64,000 nucleotides of DNA from Gammaproteobacteria bacterium. Lineage in GTDB: Bacteria > Pseudomonadota > Gammaproteobacteria > JAKDMP01. The position numbers and the translations under genes were made by a program. This document shows positions 1 through 9,246 of this stretch, one piece after another. Below the pieces are notes generated by a model. It saw nothing but the letters and a program-made list of their open reading frames with translations, ran no database searches and was not told the origin of the DNA. The number at the start of each line of letters is the position of its first letter. The first letter of the stretch is position 1. The stretch lies in NCBI GenBank assembly GCA_027018875.1, contig JALUYA010000047.1, positions 93,504 to 157,503 of the forward strand. The letters run 5' to 3'.

Positions 1-1718
1 CGGATATAACCGCGATGCTCCAGCTTGAGCATCAGGCTCTGGGCGGCCTCCTCCGGGGTCATGCCCTGGGTATCGACCTTGATTTCGGGATTCTCGGGTA
101 CCTCGTAGGGATCGCTCACCCCGGTGAACTCCTTGATCTGTCCGGCCCGCGCCCGGGCATAGAGCCCCTTGCGATCGCGGGCCTCGCAAACCGCCAGCGA
201 GGTCGCCACATAAACCTCGATGAAGCCGCCGCCGCTCGCCTCGACCATCTCGCGTACCGCGCGGCGGGTCGCCGCATAGGGGGCGATCGGGGCGCATAGA
301 GCGATGCCCCCGTGCTTGGCGATTTCACTGGCGACAAACCCGATGCGCTGAATATTCAGGTCGCGATGGGCCTTGGAAAAGCCGAGTTCACTGGAGAGAT
401 TGCGGCGCACGATGTCGCCGTCGAGCAGCGTCACCCGCCGCCCGCCCAGTTCCAGCAACTTGACCATCAGGGCATTGGCGATGGTGGACTTGCCCGACCC
501 CGACAGGCCGGTGAAAAATACCGTGAATCCGCGCCGATACAGCGGCGGATGCGTGCGGCGCAACTCCTCCACCACCTCGGGAAACGAGAACCAGTCGGGA
601 ATTTCCAGCCCTTCGGCGAGGCGGCGGCGAAACTCGGTACCGGAAATGTCGAGTACGGTCTCGCCTTCGCGTACCTCATTCACCGGCGCATACTGGGCGC
701 GCTCGCGTACATAGACCATCTGCTTGAAGGGCAGCATCTCGATGCCGACCTCGGCGGCATATTCGGCGACCAGTTCCTGGGCCGCGTAGGGATCGTAAAA
801 TGGAGTCCCGTCGGCGCGCTTGCCGGGGCCGGCATGGTCGCGGCCAACGATGAGATGCGTCGCGCCGTGGTTGCGGCGGATGATCGCATGCCACAGCGCC
901 TCGCGGGGACCGCCCATGCGCATCGCCAGCGGCAACAGGGCCAGCATCGTAGTCTGTTCCGGGTAGCGTTTGACCAAGTGTTCGTAACAGCGCACTCGGG
1001 TGAAATGGTCGATGTCACCCGGCTTGGTCATTCCCACGCTCGGGTGAATGAGCAAGTTGGCCTCGGCCTCGCGGGCGGCGCGAAAGGTCAGCTCCATGTG
1101 TGCCCGGTGCATCGGGTTACGGGTCTGAAAGGCCACGATCCGGCGCCAACTGCGCCGCTCGAAACGTTGCCGCAGATCATTCGGCGTCAGGCGCAAGTGC
1201 TTGAAATCGTAGTGCACCGGGGGAGCCAGGCCGATGACGCTTCCGCCCACATAGACTGGGTGGGTCTGCCCCAACAGGTAACGCACTCCCGGATGAGCCG
1301 GATCGGTGGTTCCGAACACTCCGGCCGCCTCCTCGCGCCGGTCGGGCTCCCACAGATCGGTCACCGTCAAAATCGCCAGTGCCACGCCTTCGGGATCGCG
1401 CAAGGTGATGCGCCGCCCCGGCGCGATCGTCTCGGCAAACGCTTGCGGAACATCCAGGGTGACCGGGATAGGCCACAATGCGCCGGAGGCGAGGCGCATC
1501 GAATCGATCACGCCGCGATAGTCGGCACGCCCCAGAAAACCCGTGAGCGGGGCAAACCCGCCGTTGCAGATCAGTTCCAGGTCGCAGCGCTGGCGTTCAC
1601 TGAGGCACCATTCGGGCAGCGACCCCGCTTCCCGCTTCAACTCCCGGAGTTGAGATTCGGGGGCGTAGCGCTCGGGTACCCGCCCGACTACCCGGCGATC
1701 CACGCTGCTTCGGTTCAT
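1..1718 (-). CDS. Bifunctional sulfate adenylyltransferase / adenylylsulfate kinase (3' end cut by window edge)
   Basis: The N-terminal part is ATP sulfurylase (residues about 1-390), which makes APS from sulfate and ATP. The C-terminal part is APS kinase (about 395-572), which makes PAPS. The sulfurylase motifs QTRNPMHRAH (198-207) and GRDHAGPG (292-299) and the kinase P-loop GLSGSGKS (404-411) with DGD (434-436) are all intact, so both halves look active. I read 572 codons from the ATG at 1718 without reaching a stop. Fused enzymes of this kind are about this long, so only a few C-terminal residues should be missing. The fusion suggests sulfate assimilation, although in a sulfur oxidiser a role in APS-linked energy metabolism cannot be excluded from sequence. 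The upstream gap to the next gene is only 62 bases. Confidence 0.96.
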   Translation of the reverse strand, partial: MNRSSVDRRVVGRVPERYAPESQLRELKREAGSLPEWCLSERQRCDLELICNGGFAPLTGFLGRADYRGVIDSMRLASGALWPIPVTLDVPQAFAETIAPGRRITLRDPEGVALAILTVTDLWEPDRREEAAGVFGTTDPAHPGVRYLLGQTHPVYVGGSVIGLAPPVHYDFKHLRLTPNDLRQRFERRSWRRIVAFQTRNPMHRAHMELTFRAAREAEANLLIHPSVGMTKPGDIDHFTRVRCYEHLVKRYPEQTTMLALLPLAMRMGGPREALWHAIIRRNHGATHLIVGRDHAGPGKRADGTPFYDPYAAQELVAEYAAEVGIEMLPFKQMVYVRERAQYAPVNEVREGETVLDISGTEFRRRLAEGLEIPDWFSFPEVVEELRRTHPPLYRRGFTVFFTGLSGSGKSTIANALMVKLLELGGRRVTLLDGDIVRRNLSSELGFSKAHRDLNIQRIGFVASEIAKHGGIALCAPIAPYAATRRAVREMVEASGGGFIEVYVATSLAVCEARDRKGLYARARAGQIKEFTGVSDPYEVPENPEIKVDTQGMTPEEAAQSLMLKLEHRGYI

Positions 1719-1780
1719 GGTTCGGAAAACCCCCTACCTGGAAATTGACAGGCTAGCATAACCGAGTGCCGCCCTCTCAC

Positions 1781-3967
1781 TCAGGAAAAGGTCCAGGCGA
1801 GCTTGGCAACCAGCTGATTCCCGCCCGTGACCCCGTTCCCCTCGGGGTTGTTGGTGGTGATTACCGGAACATCGTGGTTCCACACCAGGTACAGGTCGCT
1901 TCCGGGGCGCAGGTGCCACCGAAAGATGCTTTTCACCGACACCCGGTGTGAAATCGTATCGTACTGAGCGCTGTTGCTGAGCGTCACCGCGGGCGATCCG
2001 GCCCAGGTCAGCCCGAGTCCATACAAGCGCAACACGAAATCGCCCTCCGGCAGGCGGCCGAAAACGCTTTCCGCGCTGAGCCGGACACTCCAATGCCCCC
2101 CCGGGGTGGCGTAGGCCACCGAGCCATCGACCTGGGTCAGGCGTCCATTGTAGAATCTCCCGGCGTGGATCGTGCCACCGATTTGCCAGGTGCGCCCCGC
2201 CGGCGAATTAGCCTGTATCCGGTAGCGGTTGTAACGATAGTCTCCCGCCGGAATAGTCACATTCGAAGCCACCTCGAAGGCCTGGGTCAGGCGCTGAAAG
2301 TGCGGCATCCAGTTCACCTCGAAGTGGGTGCCGTCGGCAAGCTGAAAATTGAACGGAGTCACAAAAAACCGCCAGTCGAGCAGCTCGCCCGTGGTGGCGG
2401 CGGTGTAATGCCCGTAGAACTCATAGAAGAACTGCCGCGCCCAACCGAAGTGGCCCAGCGGGTTCGGCCGCGGTTGATAGGCAAACCCGCCGTCCAGGGT
2501 GCGGATGCCGGGGCGCGGCAGAAACCCGAGCGCGGGGTACAGCGCCGGACCGAACTGATTGTAGCTCAGATGCCACGTCCACAGATCGTTGGGATAAGAC
2601 ACCCGGGCGCCCCAACCGCCGGCGTATCCCGGCACCGGATTGCCGACCGAGCGGGCGGTCCAGGCCGAGGCATTGAAGTTACGATCGCCGAACAGGTGAG
2701 TGGTTTCCCAGGCGGCGTCCATCCCAAGGAAAGTATTGTCGCTGGTGCCGGTCGGATCCCCATGAGTCACCAGTGTCCCGATTCGAAGCCCCCCGGGAAG
2801 CGGCCAGGCGAGCGCTCCGGCAAAGAGATTTTGCGGCCCGACACCCGCCCCCGAGGTGGTTTGGACATCCATTACCCCCACCGAAGTCAGGCCCGACCGG
2901 CCCACCAATTTGGCGCCGGCGAGCACCGGTATCACCACGCCGTCAACCTGTCCGACCTGCCGTGAATAAAATGGGATGAGGCGATCGGAAAGCCCCGGGG
3001 CAAAGGCGAACAGGTTGGCTCCCTCGAGAAAGAACGCCCGGGTCTCGGGAATGAACAAGGGATACGGAGTCAAGTTGAGTTGGGCACTCGGCGCCTCGGC
3101 TTCGGCAAAATCGGGCCGCACGGTCAGCACTCCGGTGAGCCGGGGAGTAAGCGTTCCCTTCAGGGTGATCCCGGCCTTCTGCCGCGCCCCCCCGCCACCC
3201 GCCTCGGCCACGACATAAGGCGTGAAGAACCAGTGCCGCCGCGCCGCGATCCCGGCCATGCCGAGCAACCGCCCGGCCTGGCGCAGATCGAATACGTTGC
3301 TGTTGAGCCTATGCCCGGCCCAGGTAAGCATCAGTTGCCGGCGCGGAACCATCCGCGCCAGGTTCATTTTCCAGCCCGAGTGGCCCGGATTAAAGCGCAG
3401 GGTGGAATAGGGAATGCGCAGCAGCGCCACCCAGCCCCAGGATCGGCGCCAGACCCGTACATCCCATAATCCGTTCCACTGCCACTCCGGGCGGGTGCGT
3501 CCCGGCGCCAGCAGACCGTCCCGGCGGGCGCCGCCGGCGTTGACCTGAAACACATAGCCCAGTTGACCGGTCGCATCGGGATCCAGCACCAGGCTGACGT
3601 GATCGTCGTTGTCCTGCGAGGCATCGCGCAGCAGCGTATTCACGCTGATTCCGCCCGGATACGGATCCCGGTTGAAAAAAGCGACATACAGTGCCCGCCG
3701 GCCGCGAAGCAGTTTGACCGTAGTCACGAACCGGGTTGCCGCTCCGGGATCCGGCGACTGCTGAACCAATTTGCGAATCAGCGTGGCCCGGGTCCACACC
3801 CCGCCCTGGGGAAAATGGCGCCAGGGCACACGCCCGGGCGCCTGAACGATCCGCAGCGTCGGGATCGGCGAGCCCCGGGCGGGCAGGGCTAGCATCAGGC
3901 CCAACACCGCCCCGCCCAGGCCGAGGACAGCCGAATGCCCGCACCACGCCCCGGCCACCCGCGGCAC
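1781..3967 (-). CDS. DUF5916 outer-membrane protein with CBM9-like N-terminal domain
   Basis: The 728-residue product begins with a signal peptide (hydrophobic stretch about 12-32, ending near ALPARG). A carbohydrate-binding-family-9-like region follows (about 45-215, with the RFNPGHSGWKMNLARMVPR stretch typical of DUF5916 proteins). The rest is a long beta-rich region (about 235-728) rich in alternating aromatic residues and ending in WTFS, as expected for an outer-membrane barrel. The motif around LTPYPLFIPETRAFF is characteristic of the family. The function of DUF5916 proteins is not established. The start is a GTG that directly abuts the TGA of the hydrolase gene upstream, so the two are probably translationally coupled. 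An upstream ATG is not available without entering that gene. Confidence 0.85.
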   Translation of the reverse strand: MPRVAGAWCGHSAVLGLGGAVLGLMLALPARGSPIPTLRIVQAPGRVPWRHFPQGGVWTRATLIRKLVQQSPDPGAATRFVTTVKLLRGRRALYVAFFNRDPYPGGISVNTLLRDASQDNDDHVSLVLDPDATGQLGYVFQVNAGGARRDGLLAPGRTRPEWQWNGLWDVRVWRRSWGWVALLRIPYSTLRFNPGHSGWKMNLARMVPRRQLMLTWAGHRLNSNVFDLRQAGRLLGMAGIAARRHWFFTPYVVAEAGGGGARQKAGITLKGTLTPRLTGVLTVRPDFAEAEAPSAQLNLTPYPLFIPETRAFFLEGANLFAFAPGLSDRLIPFYSRQVGQVDGVVIPVLAGAKLVGRSGLTSVGVMDVQTTSGAGVGPQNLFAGALAWPLPGGLRIGTLVTHGDPTGTSDNTFLGMDAAWETTHLFGDRNFNASAWTARSVGNPVPGYAGGWGARVSYPNDLWTWHLSYNQFGPALYPALGFLPRPGIRTLDGGFAYQPRPNPLGHFGWARQFFYEFYGHYTAATTGELLDWRFFVTPFNFQLADGTHFEVNWMPHFQRLTQAFEVASNVTIPAGDYRYNRYRIQANSPAGRTWQIGGTIHAGRFYNGRLTQVDGSVAYATPGGHWSVRLSAESVFGRLPEGDFVLRLYGLGLTWAGSPAVTLSNSAQYDTISHRVSVKSIFRWHLRPGSDLYLVWNHDVPVITTNNPEGNGVTGGNQLVAKLAWTFS

Positions 3968-4633
3968 TCAGTCTTGCAACCGTTCGCGCAAAAAGCGCAA
4001 ACTGCGATCCCAGGCAAGGGTCATCGCCGCCCGGTCATAGGTCTTACATTCCGCATTCAGGAAAGCGTGATCCGCTTCGTAGCGATAGAACTCGTAAGGC
4101 CGCCGGGCCGCCTCGAGCCCAGCCGCGAATTCGGCGACCATCCGTGGCGTAATCTCTTGGTCGCGGCTCGCGAAATGCCCCTGCAGGGGCGCCCGCACCC
4201 TGTCCGGGCTCAGGTGCTCGAGTGGGGGTAATCCGTAAAAGGTGATTGCGGCGCTCACCTCCGGCACATGCGCCGCGGCCAGGACACCGAGCATGCCGCC
4301 GAGGCCGAAACCGATGCACCCGACCCTGCCGCCGAGCGCCAGTCGGCGCGCGGCACCCGTGAGAATCTGCCCCACGACGTGCTCATAATCGAGCGCTTCC
4401 ATCGCCTCGCCCGCCCCGATCGTATCGGTATAAGGCACCACCTCACCGGCGTAGAGATCCGGAGCGAGCGCCGCGAAACCCGCAGCGGCGAGGCGTTCAC
4501 AGAGCGTATGGATCTGGCTGTTCACTCCCCACCATTCCTGGATCACCACAACACCCGGCGCCTTGACACCCCCGGCACGAAACCCCGTGGCCGCTGAGCC
4601 ATCCGGCGTCTCGAACTCGATCCTCTCGGTCAT
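3968..4633 (-). CDS. Dienelactone-hydrolase-like alpha/beta hydrolase lacking the usual Cys nucleophile
   Basis: The 221-residue product has the dienelactone hydrolase fold signature: EWWG near residue 33, a late Asp in SRDQE (Asp158) and a His in ADHAF (His189). In the family the nucleophile elbow reads G-F-C-x-G-G; here it reads GFGLGG, so Gly110 stands where the catalytic Cys should be. Cys106 lies four residues earlier and is not at the elbow. The codon is an unambiguous GGC. The protein is therefore either catalytically changed or non-enzymatic. The start was placed at the ATG at 4633 because family proteins begin near this point; an upstream in-frame extension to 4741 is unsupported. 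The gene precedes and abuts the DUF5916 gene. Confidence 0.85.
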   Translation of the reverse strand: MTERIEFETPDGSAATGFRAGGVKAPGVVVIQEWWGVNSQIHTLCERLAAAGFAALAPDLYAGEVVPYTDTIGAGEAMEALDYEHVVGQILTGAARRLALGGRVGCIGFGLGGMLGVLAAAHVPEVSAAITFYGLPPLEHLSPDRVRAPLQGHFASRDQEITPRMVAEFAAGLEAARRPYEFYRYEADHAFLNAECKTYDRAAMTLAWDRSLRFLRERLQD

Positions 4634-4761
4634 CTCGTCACCATTCCCTGGAAACCGATTGCAAATTGTATAGCGTTGAGGTACTCCGTGCGGGCCGGGT
4701 GAGGCCCCGGCAAGGCGGCGGCGCAAGCGATGGGGGTCCAAGCAGCGGGGGCGGCGTCCGG

Positions 4762-4803
4762 GTCAAAGCGATTTTCTCGGTATCGAGCCGAACAATCAAC
4801 GCC
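4762..4803 (-). pseudogene. Remnant of the 3' end of a TolC-family outer-membrane factor gene
   Basis: These 42 bases match 15428-15469 with two mismatches. On the minus strand both encode ALIVRLDTEKIALT, the conserved near-C-terminal helix of the intact outer-membrane factor at 15373-16707. Here the frame is closed by a TAG immediately before the match (4803-4805) and the downstream sequence diverges, so no functional gene remains. The scrap sits just downstream of an RND pump gene, where an OMF gene would be expected. The surrounding 4634-4902 holds no other gene that I can support. Confidence 0.65.
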
Positions 4804-4902
4804 TACGGGTCAGCCACGGCGGCGGCGCGAAGCAACGCATCCCGAATGGAAGGCGAAGGTCTGGATCATCGGCACAGGCATGCCCGCAATGGCCAAGCCC
4901 AA

Positions 4903-7900
4903 TCATCGGAATGCGGCCTCGGGCGCAATGGATCGCGGGTGCCAATGCAGGTACAACGCCGGAATCAAGTTGGTCGTCAGCAGGGCGCTCCAGAGGATGC
5001 CGCCGAGGATCACCACCGCGAGTCCCTGCTCGGGGGCCGCCCCCTGCCCCCAGCCAAGCGCCGTGGGTAGCATGCCGAGCACGGCCGTCAGGGTAGTCAA
5101 AAGGATCGGGCGAAAACGCACCTGAATGGCCTCGGTGATGGCCTCGCGTAGCGGCATCCCGCCACGTTCGTTACGGCGAATACGATGCAGCAGCACGATG
5201 CCATGGTTCAGGCTGATCCCCACCAGGGTCAGGAAGGCCACCAGTCCACCGAGGTTCAGCCCGACGCCGCTCAGCAGCAGCGCCAGCGCCCCACCGGTAA
5301 AGGCCAGTGGAATTTGCAGCAACAGCAAGCCGGGAACCAGCAAGCCATCGAATTGCAGGACCAGGATTCCCACCATCAAGACCAAGGCCACGATTCCGGC
5401 CAGGCCAAGGCCGATTGCCGCCTGTTCGAGTTCGGGATACAGACCGCCGAAACCAATCCGGTAACCGGGCGGCAAACTCAGGCCGGCGAGCGCCCGGCGG
5501 GCGCTCGAGATTGCGCTCCCCAGCGATCCCCGCGGCGTAGCCAGAATATCGACGGCTCGGGTCCCGTCGATATGACGGATCTGGTTGGGGGTGCTCACCC
5601 AGCGCAACCGGGCCAATTGCCCCAACGGGGTCCAGCCATCTCGGGTCTCGATGGGAATCGAGCCGAGTTGCCGCAAGGAACGCGCGGGGGCATCGGCAAG
5701 GCGGGTATAAATCGCCAGCGGTAGCGCGCCATCGGGCACCGAGGCGACAATCTCGCCCTGGAGCAGGGGTTTGAGTTGGGCGTACAATCCGGCGGCGCTC
5801 AGGCCATAGATTCCCAACGCGGAGGGTTTGGGCTTGATCCTGATCTGGGTAACGGGATAGGCATCGTTGTTAAAGATGTCCGCAAGCGCAGGAACCCGAC
5901 GCAGGCGGTTCGTGATTTTCACCGAAAGTTCACGCAACTCGCCGATGCGATTGCCGTACAGCCGCAAGACGAAGGGTTGGGGAAGACCGGACAGGCTCTC
6001 CCCGACCCGCTCCACGGTCGGGGTATCGAGCGCCAGTTGTACCCCCGGCGAGCGACTTTCATGAAGCAGTCTTCGACCAATCCGATCCAGGCTGTTCACA
6101 TCGACCCCGGGCTTCAGGACAATCATGATCTCCCCCGCCGAAGCCGGCTCGGTGTAGCCGGTATTTACCGCAGAACCGATGCGGGCATAGGTATGGGCGA
6201 CGAGCGGGTCGGCTTGCAGGCGCCGGGTGATGCGATTCACCACCGCCTCGGTATCGGCAAACGCCGTTCCGGGCGACAGGGTAAAACTTTCCAGCAGAAC
6301 CCCCTCGTTGGGAAGCGAAAGAAAATTGACCGCTACCAGGACGAGACCGGCAAGGCTTGCAAACAACAGCCCCACACAAGCCAGCAGCGCGGTGCGCGGA
6401 AAACCCGCCGCGAGTGCAAACAGCTTTCGGTTCAAGCGATACAGGGTTTCGAGCAGGCGCGTGGCGGCGCTCGGGCGGGTGCGCGGGGCCGCTCGGACGA
6501 ACCCCAGTCCGAGCGGGATCAAACTCAGGGATATGGCCAGGGAAGCCAGGAGGGCAAAGCCCATGGCCAGCGCAAAGGGAAGGAAAAACAACCCCGCCAA
6601 CCCGCCGACAAACAGCAGCGGGACAAACACGACCACCGTCGTCAAGGTGCCGGTCAGGTCCGGGCCGGCAATGTCGCGCAGGCCATTGCGGATGCCGTCC
6701 CAGCGGCTCTCGCCTCGCTCCCAGCGATGATAAATGCTCTCGAGCACGATAATGGCGTCATCGGCCAATAGGCCCACGGCGACGCTGAGCGCCCCGAGGG
6801 TCATCAGGTTCAGGCTTTGCCCGGTAAAGAAAAGCCCGGCCACGGCGATGAGAAGCGAGAGTGGAATACTCAGGGCAAGCATCCAGATCCCCCGCCCCGC
6901 TCCCAGGATCCAAAACAGTACCGCGATGGCAAGCAGGGCGCCAATGAGCAGATTCCGCCCCAGGTCGGCTCCGATCAGGTGCACGATGTGGCCCTGGCTG
7001 TAGGCACGGATCCAGCGAACCCCGTGCGGCAACTGGTTCAGGGTTTGATCGAGTGTCGCCTGAACCGCCCGGGTCACGGGCAGGGTGGATGCGCCGGGCT
7101 GCTTGAGCACGGTAATGGCGACACTCGGGCGTCCATCGAGCAACACCGCATTTTGCGCCGGTAGCGGTGCCCGCACGATGCGCGCCAACGCCGCGAGTGG
7201 AATCGGTCCCGAAGGCGAGGTGACCGGCAGCTCCCCAAGGGCACGAATGCTGAGCGGCAGGTTGCGCACCTCGATCAGGACATGGCGGTGACCGGCGGAC
7301 AAGTAGCCGCCGGGCTTGAGCAGTACGGCCCGTCGCAACGCCTCGTCGAGCGCCGTGACCGGCACCCGGTAACGACGCAAGGCTTGCAGATCGGGCTGGA
7401 CCCAGAGCGACTCCCTGCCCATCCCGTACACCTCGACTCGTTGCACCCCGGGCAACGCCCGCAGGGCGGGAACGACCCTTGCCCGTACCGCGCGTTGCAC
7501 CGCGGCCGGCGACACCTGCGGCGGAATTTTTGCGGTGTAATCGGCCACCTCGTTGATGGCGTTTCCCATGATCTCGGCCAGGGGATGAACCGCAAGCGGC
7601 AGCCGCTCCCGGGCCCGGTCAATGGCGCCGTTCACGGCTTGAAGATCCGACTCCACCCGGCTCCCGTTGGTAAATCGCACGTCGGTCCGGACCGTACCGT
7701 TGCCCATGATGGAACGCACGCTTTGCACCCCGGGCAAGGCGAGAAGTTGCCCTTCGAGGGGGCGGGCGATCGAAGTCTCCAGCTCCGCCGCCGTGGCGCC
7801 CGGTCGGTGGGAGATCACCCGGATCAGGGGAAAGTCGAAACGTGGCAGCACTTCTACGGGAATATGCATCCAGGCGTAGGCCCCCGAAAGGCCCAAAAAT

Positions 7901-7965
7901 CCGAAAACCAGCACCCAGAACAGCGGGCGTAGCAACAGCTTCCGGGGCCGATTCGGTTCAGCCAT
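4903..7965 (-). CDS. RND efflux transporter, inner-membrane permease
   Basis: The 1020-residue product has the complete RND architecture: TM1 (about 13-31), a first large periplasmic domain (about 35-330), TM2-TM6, a second periplasmic domain, then TM8-TM12. The proton-relay pair Asp402-Asp403 is present in TM4 (GLLADDAIIVLES). The TM10 segment reads GISLNHGIVLL, with Asn rather than the Lys of AcrB-type drug pumps, which is closer to heavy-metal or unclassified RND pumps. Substrate cannot be assigned. The gene starts five bases after the stop of the adaptor gene, so the two form an operon. No outer-membrane factor follows, only the remnant at 4762-4803. Confidence 0.93.
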   Translation of the reverse strand: MAEPNRPRKLLLRPLFWVLVFGFLGLSGAYAWMHIPVEVLPRFDFPLIRVISHRPGATAAELETSIARPLEGQLLALPGVQSVRSIMGNGTVRTDVRFTNGSRVESDLQAVNGAIDRARERLPLAVHPLAEIMGNAINEVADYTAKIPPQVSPAAVQRAVRARVVPALRALPGVQRVEVYGMGRESLWVQPDLQALRRYRVPVTALDEALRRAVLLKPGGYLSAGHRHVLIEVRNLPLSIRALGELPVTSPSGPIPLAALARIVRAPLPAQNAVLLDGRPSVAITVLKQPGASTLPVTRAVQATLDQTLNQLPHGVRWIRAYSQGHIVHLIGADLGRNLLIGALLAIAVLFWILGAGRGIWMLALSIPLSLLIAVAGLFFTGQSLNLMTLGALSVAVGLLADDAIIVLESIYHRWERGESRWDGIRNGLRDIAGPDLTGTLTTVVVFVPLLFVGGLAGLFFLPFALAMGFALLASLAISLSLIPLGLGFVRAAPRTRPSAATRLLETLYRLNRKLFALAAGFPRTALLACVGLLFASLAGLVLVAVNFLSLPNEGVLLESFTLSPGTAFADTEAVVNRITRRLQADPLVAHTYARIGSAVNTGYTEPASAGEIMIVLKPGVDVNSLDRIGRRLLHESRSPGVQLALDTPTVERVGESLSGLPQPFVLRLYGNRIGELRELSVKITNRLRRVPALADIFNNDAYPVTQIRIKPKPSALGIYGLSAAGLYAQLKPLLQGEIVASVPDGALPLAIYTRLADAPARSLRQLGSIPIETRDGWTPLGQLARLRWVSTPNQIRHIDGTRAVDILATPRGSLGSAISSARRALAGLSLPPGYRIGFGGLYPELEQAAIGLGLAGIVALVLMVGILVLQFDGLLVPGLLLLQIPLAFTGGALALLLSGVGLNLGGLVAFLTLVGISLNHGIVLLHRIRRNERGGMPLREAITEAIQVRFRPILLTTLTAVLGMLPTALGWGQGAAPEQGLAVVILGGILWSALLTTNLIPALYLHWHPRSIAPEAAFR

Positions 7966-7970
7966 CCCGG

Positions 7971-9032
7971 TTAATCCGGAGCCTGGTAATACTTGGAGAA
8001 ATCACGCTGAAACAGCAGGTAAACGTTTTCGACCACCACCTCGGCTCCCGGAGCAAGCCCCCCAAGCAGAAAGGTCTCGCTACCTCGGCTCGGTCCCGGG
8101 ATCACCGCGCGCCGTGCGAGCCCGCTCCGGGTTCGCACCAGCACCCACCACCGCCCCCGATCCAGTACCAGGGCCCGGGTAGGAACCGCCACCAGGGTCC
8201 GGGGTTCCCCGGACAGGGTCACCGTACCGGCCTCGCCGGCAACCCACCCGGATCCCCTCCCTTGTGGCAAGAGTCCGACCCCGCGCGCGCCGTCGGCACG
8301 AACCAGCGACAAAATGCTCACCACCCGAACCGGGATGGACTTCGAGCCGCCGAGCGGAGAAAACCAGCCGCGCATGCCGCGGTGAATTACCGCGGCATCG
8401 TGGCCATAAAACTCGGCAAGCAGCCACAGGCTCCCGGGCGCTTGCAGGCGCAGAACGACCTGGCCCGCGCTCACCCGTTCGCCCTCGGCCACGGCCAGGG
8501 AAACGACCGTACCCGAGACCGGGGCCTTCACGAGCGTTTCCGCGCGCGTTGCCCGTAGCATGGCCGCGGCCGCCCGGAGTGTTTGACGGGCCTCGCTTGC
8601 GGCACCGCTCAACCGCGCCAGGGCGCCGCGGGTAATCCAATGCCCGAAATATTGTCCGCGGGCGACCCGCAGCACCTCGCGTGCCGTTTTCAATCGCACC
8701 CGCGCCGAGCTCACGGCCGCTTCGCGGGCGGCTAAAAGAGAGTTGATCTTCGGACCCGCCAACCGGGCCACGGCGACACCGGCCCGGAGCCGTTGCCCCG
8801 GCAATATCTCGAATCGGCTCACCCGCCCGGGCAGCGCCGCCCTCAAGGACAACAGGGCGATCGGCCTCACGCGGGCAAAGGCAAGGTAATGCGGCTCTAC
8901 AACCCGCTTCCGGGCCGCTACCGTCCGCCGTAGCCCAGCGGATGTTTCGGCTCCGCCCGCCATCGCCGTGCCTGCAAGAGCGGCCAGTATGAGCGGCAGC
9001 AAAAGCAGATAACGCGAGCCGAAATATTGCAT
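7971..9032 (-). CDS. RND periplasmic adaptor (membrane fusion protein, HlyD family)
   Basis: The start chosen at 9032 gives MQYFGSRYLLLLPLILAALA followed by an Ala-rich cleavage region, a clear signal peptide. A longer reading to 9368 would overlap the divergent regulator gene and is not supported. The 353-residue protein then shows a split lipoyl/barrel-sandwich domain (around 55-95 and 165-200, the latter with VKAPVSGTVVSLAVAEGERVSAG), an intervening alpha-hairpin, and C-terminal beta-barrel regions. It should bridge the RND pump encoded immediately downstream to an outer-membrane channel. The gene is divergent from the response regulator at 9247, which suggests control by that system. Confidence 0.9.
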   Translation of the reverse strand: MQYFGSRYLLLLPLILAALAGTAMAGGAETSAGLRRTVAARKRVVEPHYLAFARVRPIALLSLRAALPGRVSRFEILPGQRLRAGVAVARLAGPKINSLLAAREAAVSSARVRLKTAREVLRVARGQYFGHWITRGALARLSGAASEARQTLRAAAAMLRATRAETLVKAPVSGTVVSLAVAEGERVSAGQVVLRLQAPGSLWLLAEFYGHDAAVIHRGMRGWFSPLGGSKSIPVRVVSILSLVRADGARGVGLLPQGRGSGWVAGEAGTVTLSGEPRTLVAVPTRALVLDRGRWWVLVRTRSGLARRAVIPGPSRGSETFLLGGLAPGAEVVVENVYLLFQRDFSKYYQAPD

Positions 9033-9033
9033 G

Positions 9034-9050
9034 GCCTCTAGTATAGAGGC
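9034..9050. promoter_or_regulatory. Perfect inverted repeat next to the adaptor start codon (candidate operator)
   Basis: GCCTCTA, a 3-base spacer and TAGAGGC form a perfect 7-base inverted repeat one base upstream of the adaptor ATG (minus strand, 9032). It lies in the 214-base divergent region between the adaptor and the response regulator. It could be a protein-binding site or a hairpin over the ribosome entry site. Nothing in the sequence decides between these. Confidence 0.35.
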
Positions 9051-9246
9051 ATCCGCCGCCACTGCCCATCGAATCTTCATTACAATTGTTTCATCCGCCC
9101 GCCTCCACGGCAATCGGGCAAACCCGTTGCCGCAGCGCATGGAGGCAATCGCCCGAACGGCACCCGCCCCGACAATCCTCGGGTGCGGACACTTTCCTTT
9201 ACTGCTTAAAATGCGTAAGCTCGATCTGCTCCCGGGGTATGCCACG

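Noticed and set aside
312..1748. 478-residue plus-strand open frame
   Set aside because: It is antisense to the sulfurylase/kinase gene, whose motifs are intact on the minus strand. The plus-strand protein is low-complexity in Gly, Arg, His and Gln, as expected of a shadow in GC-rich DNA.
5776..6771. 331-residue plus-strand open frame
   Set aside because: It is antisense to the RND pump and rich in Gln, Arg and Gly with no domain.
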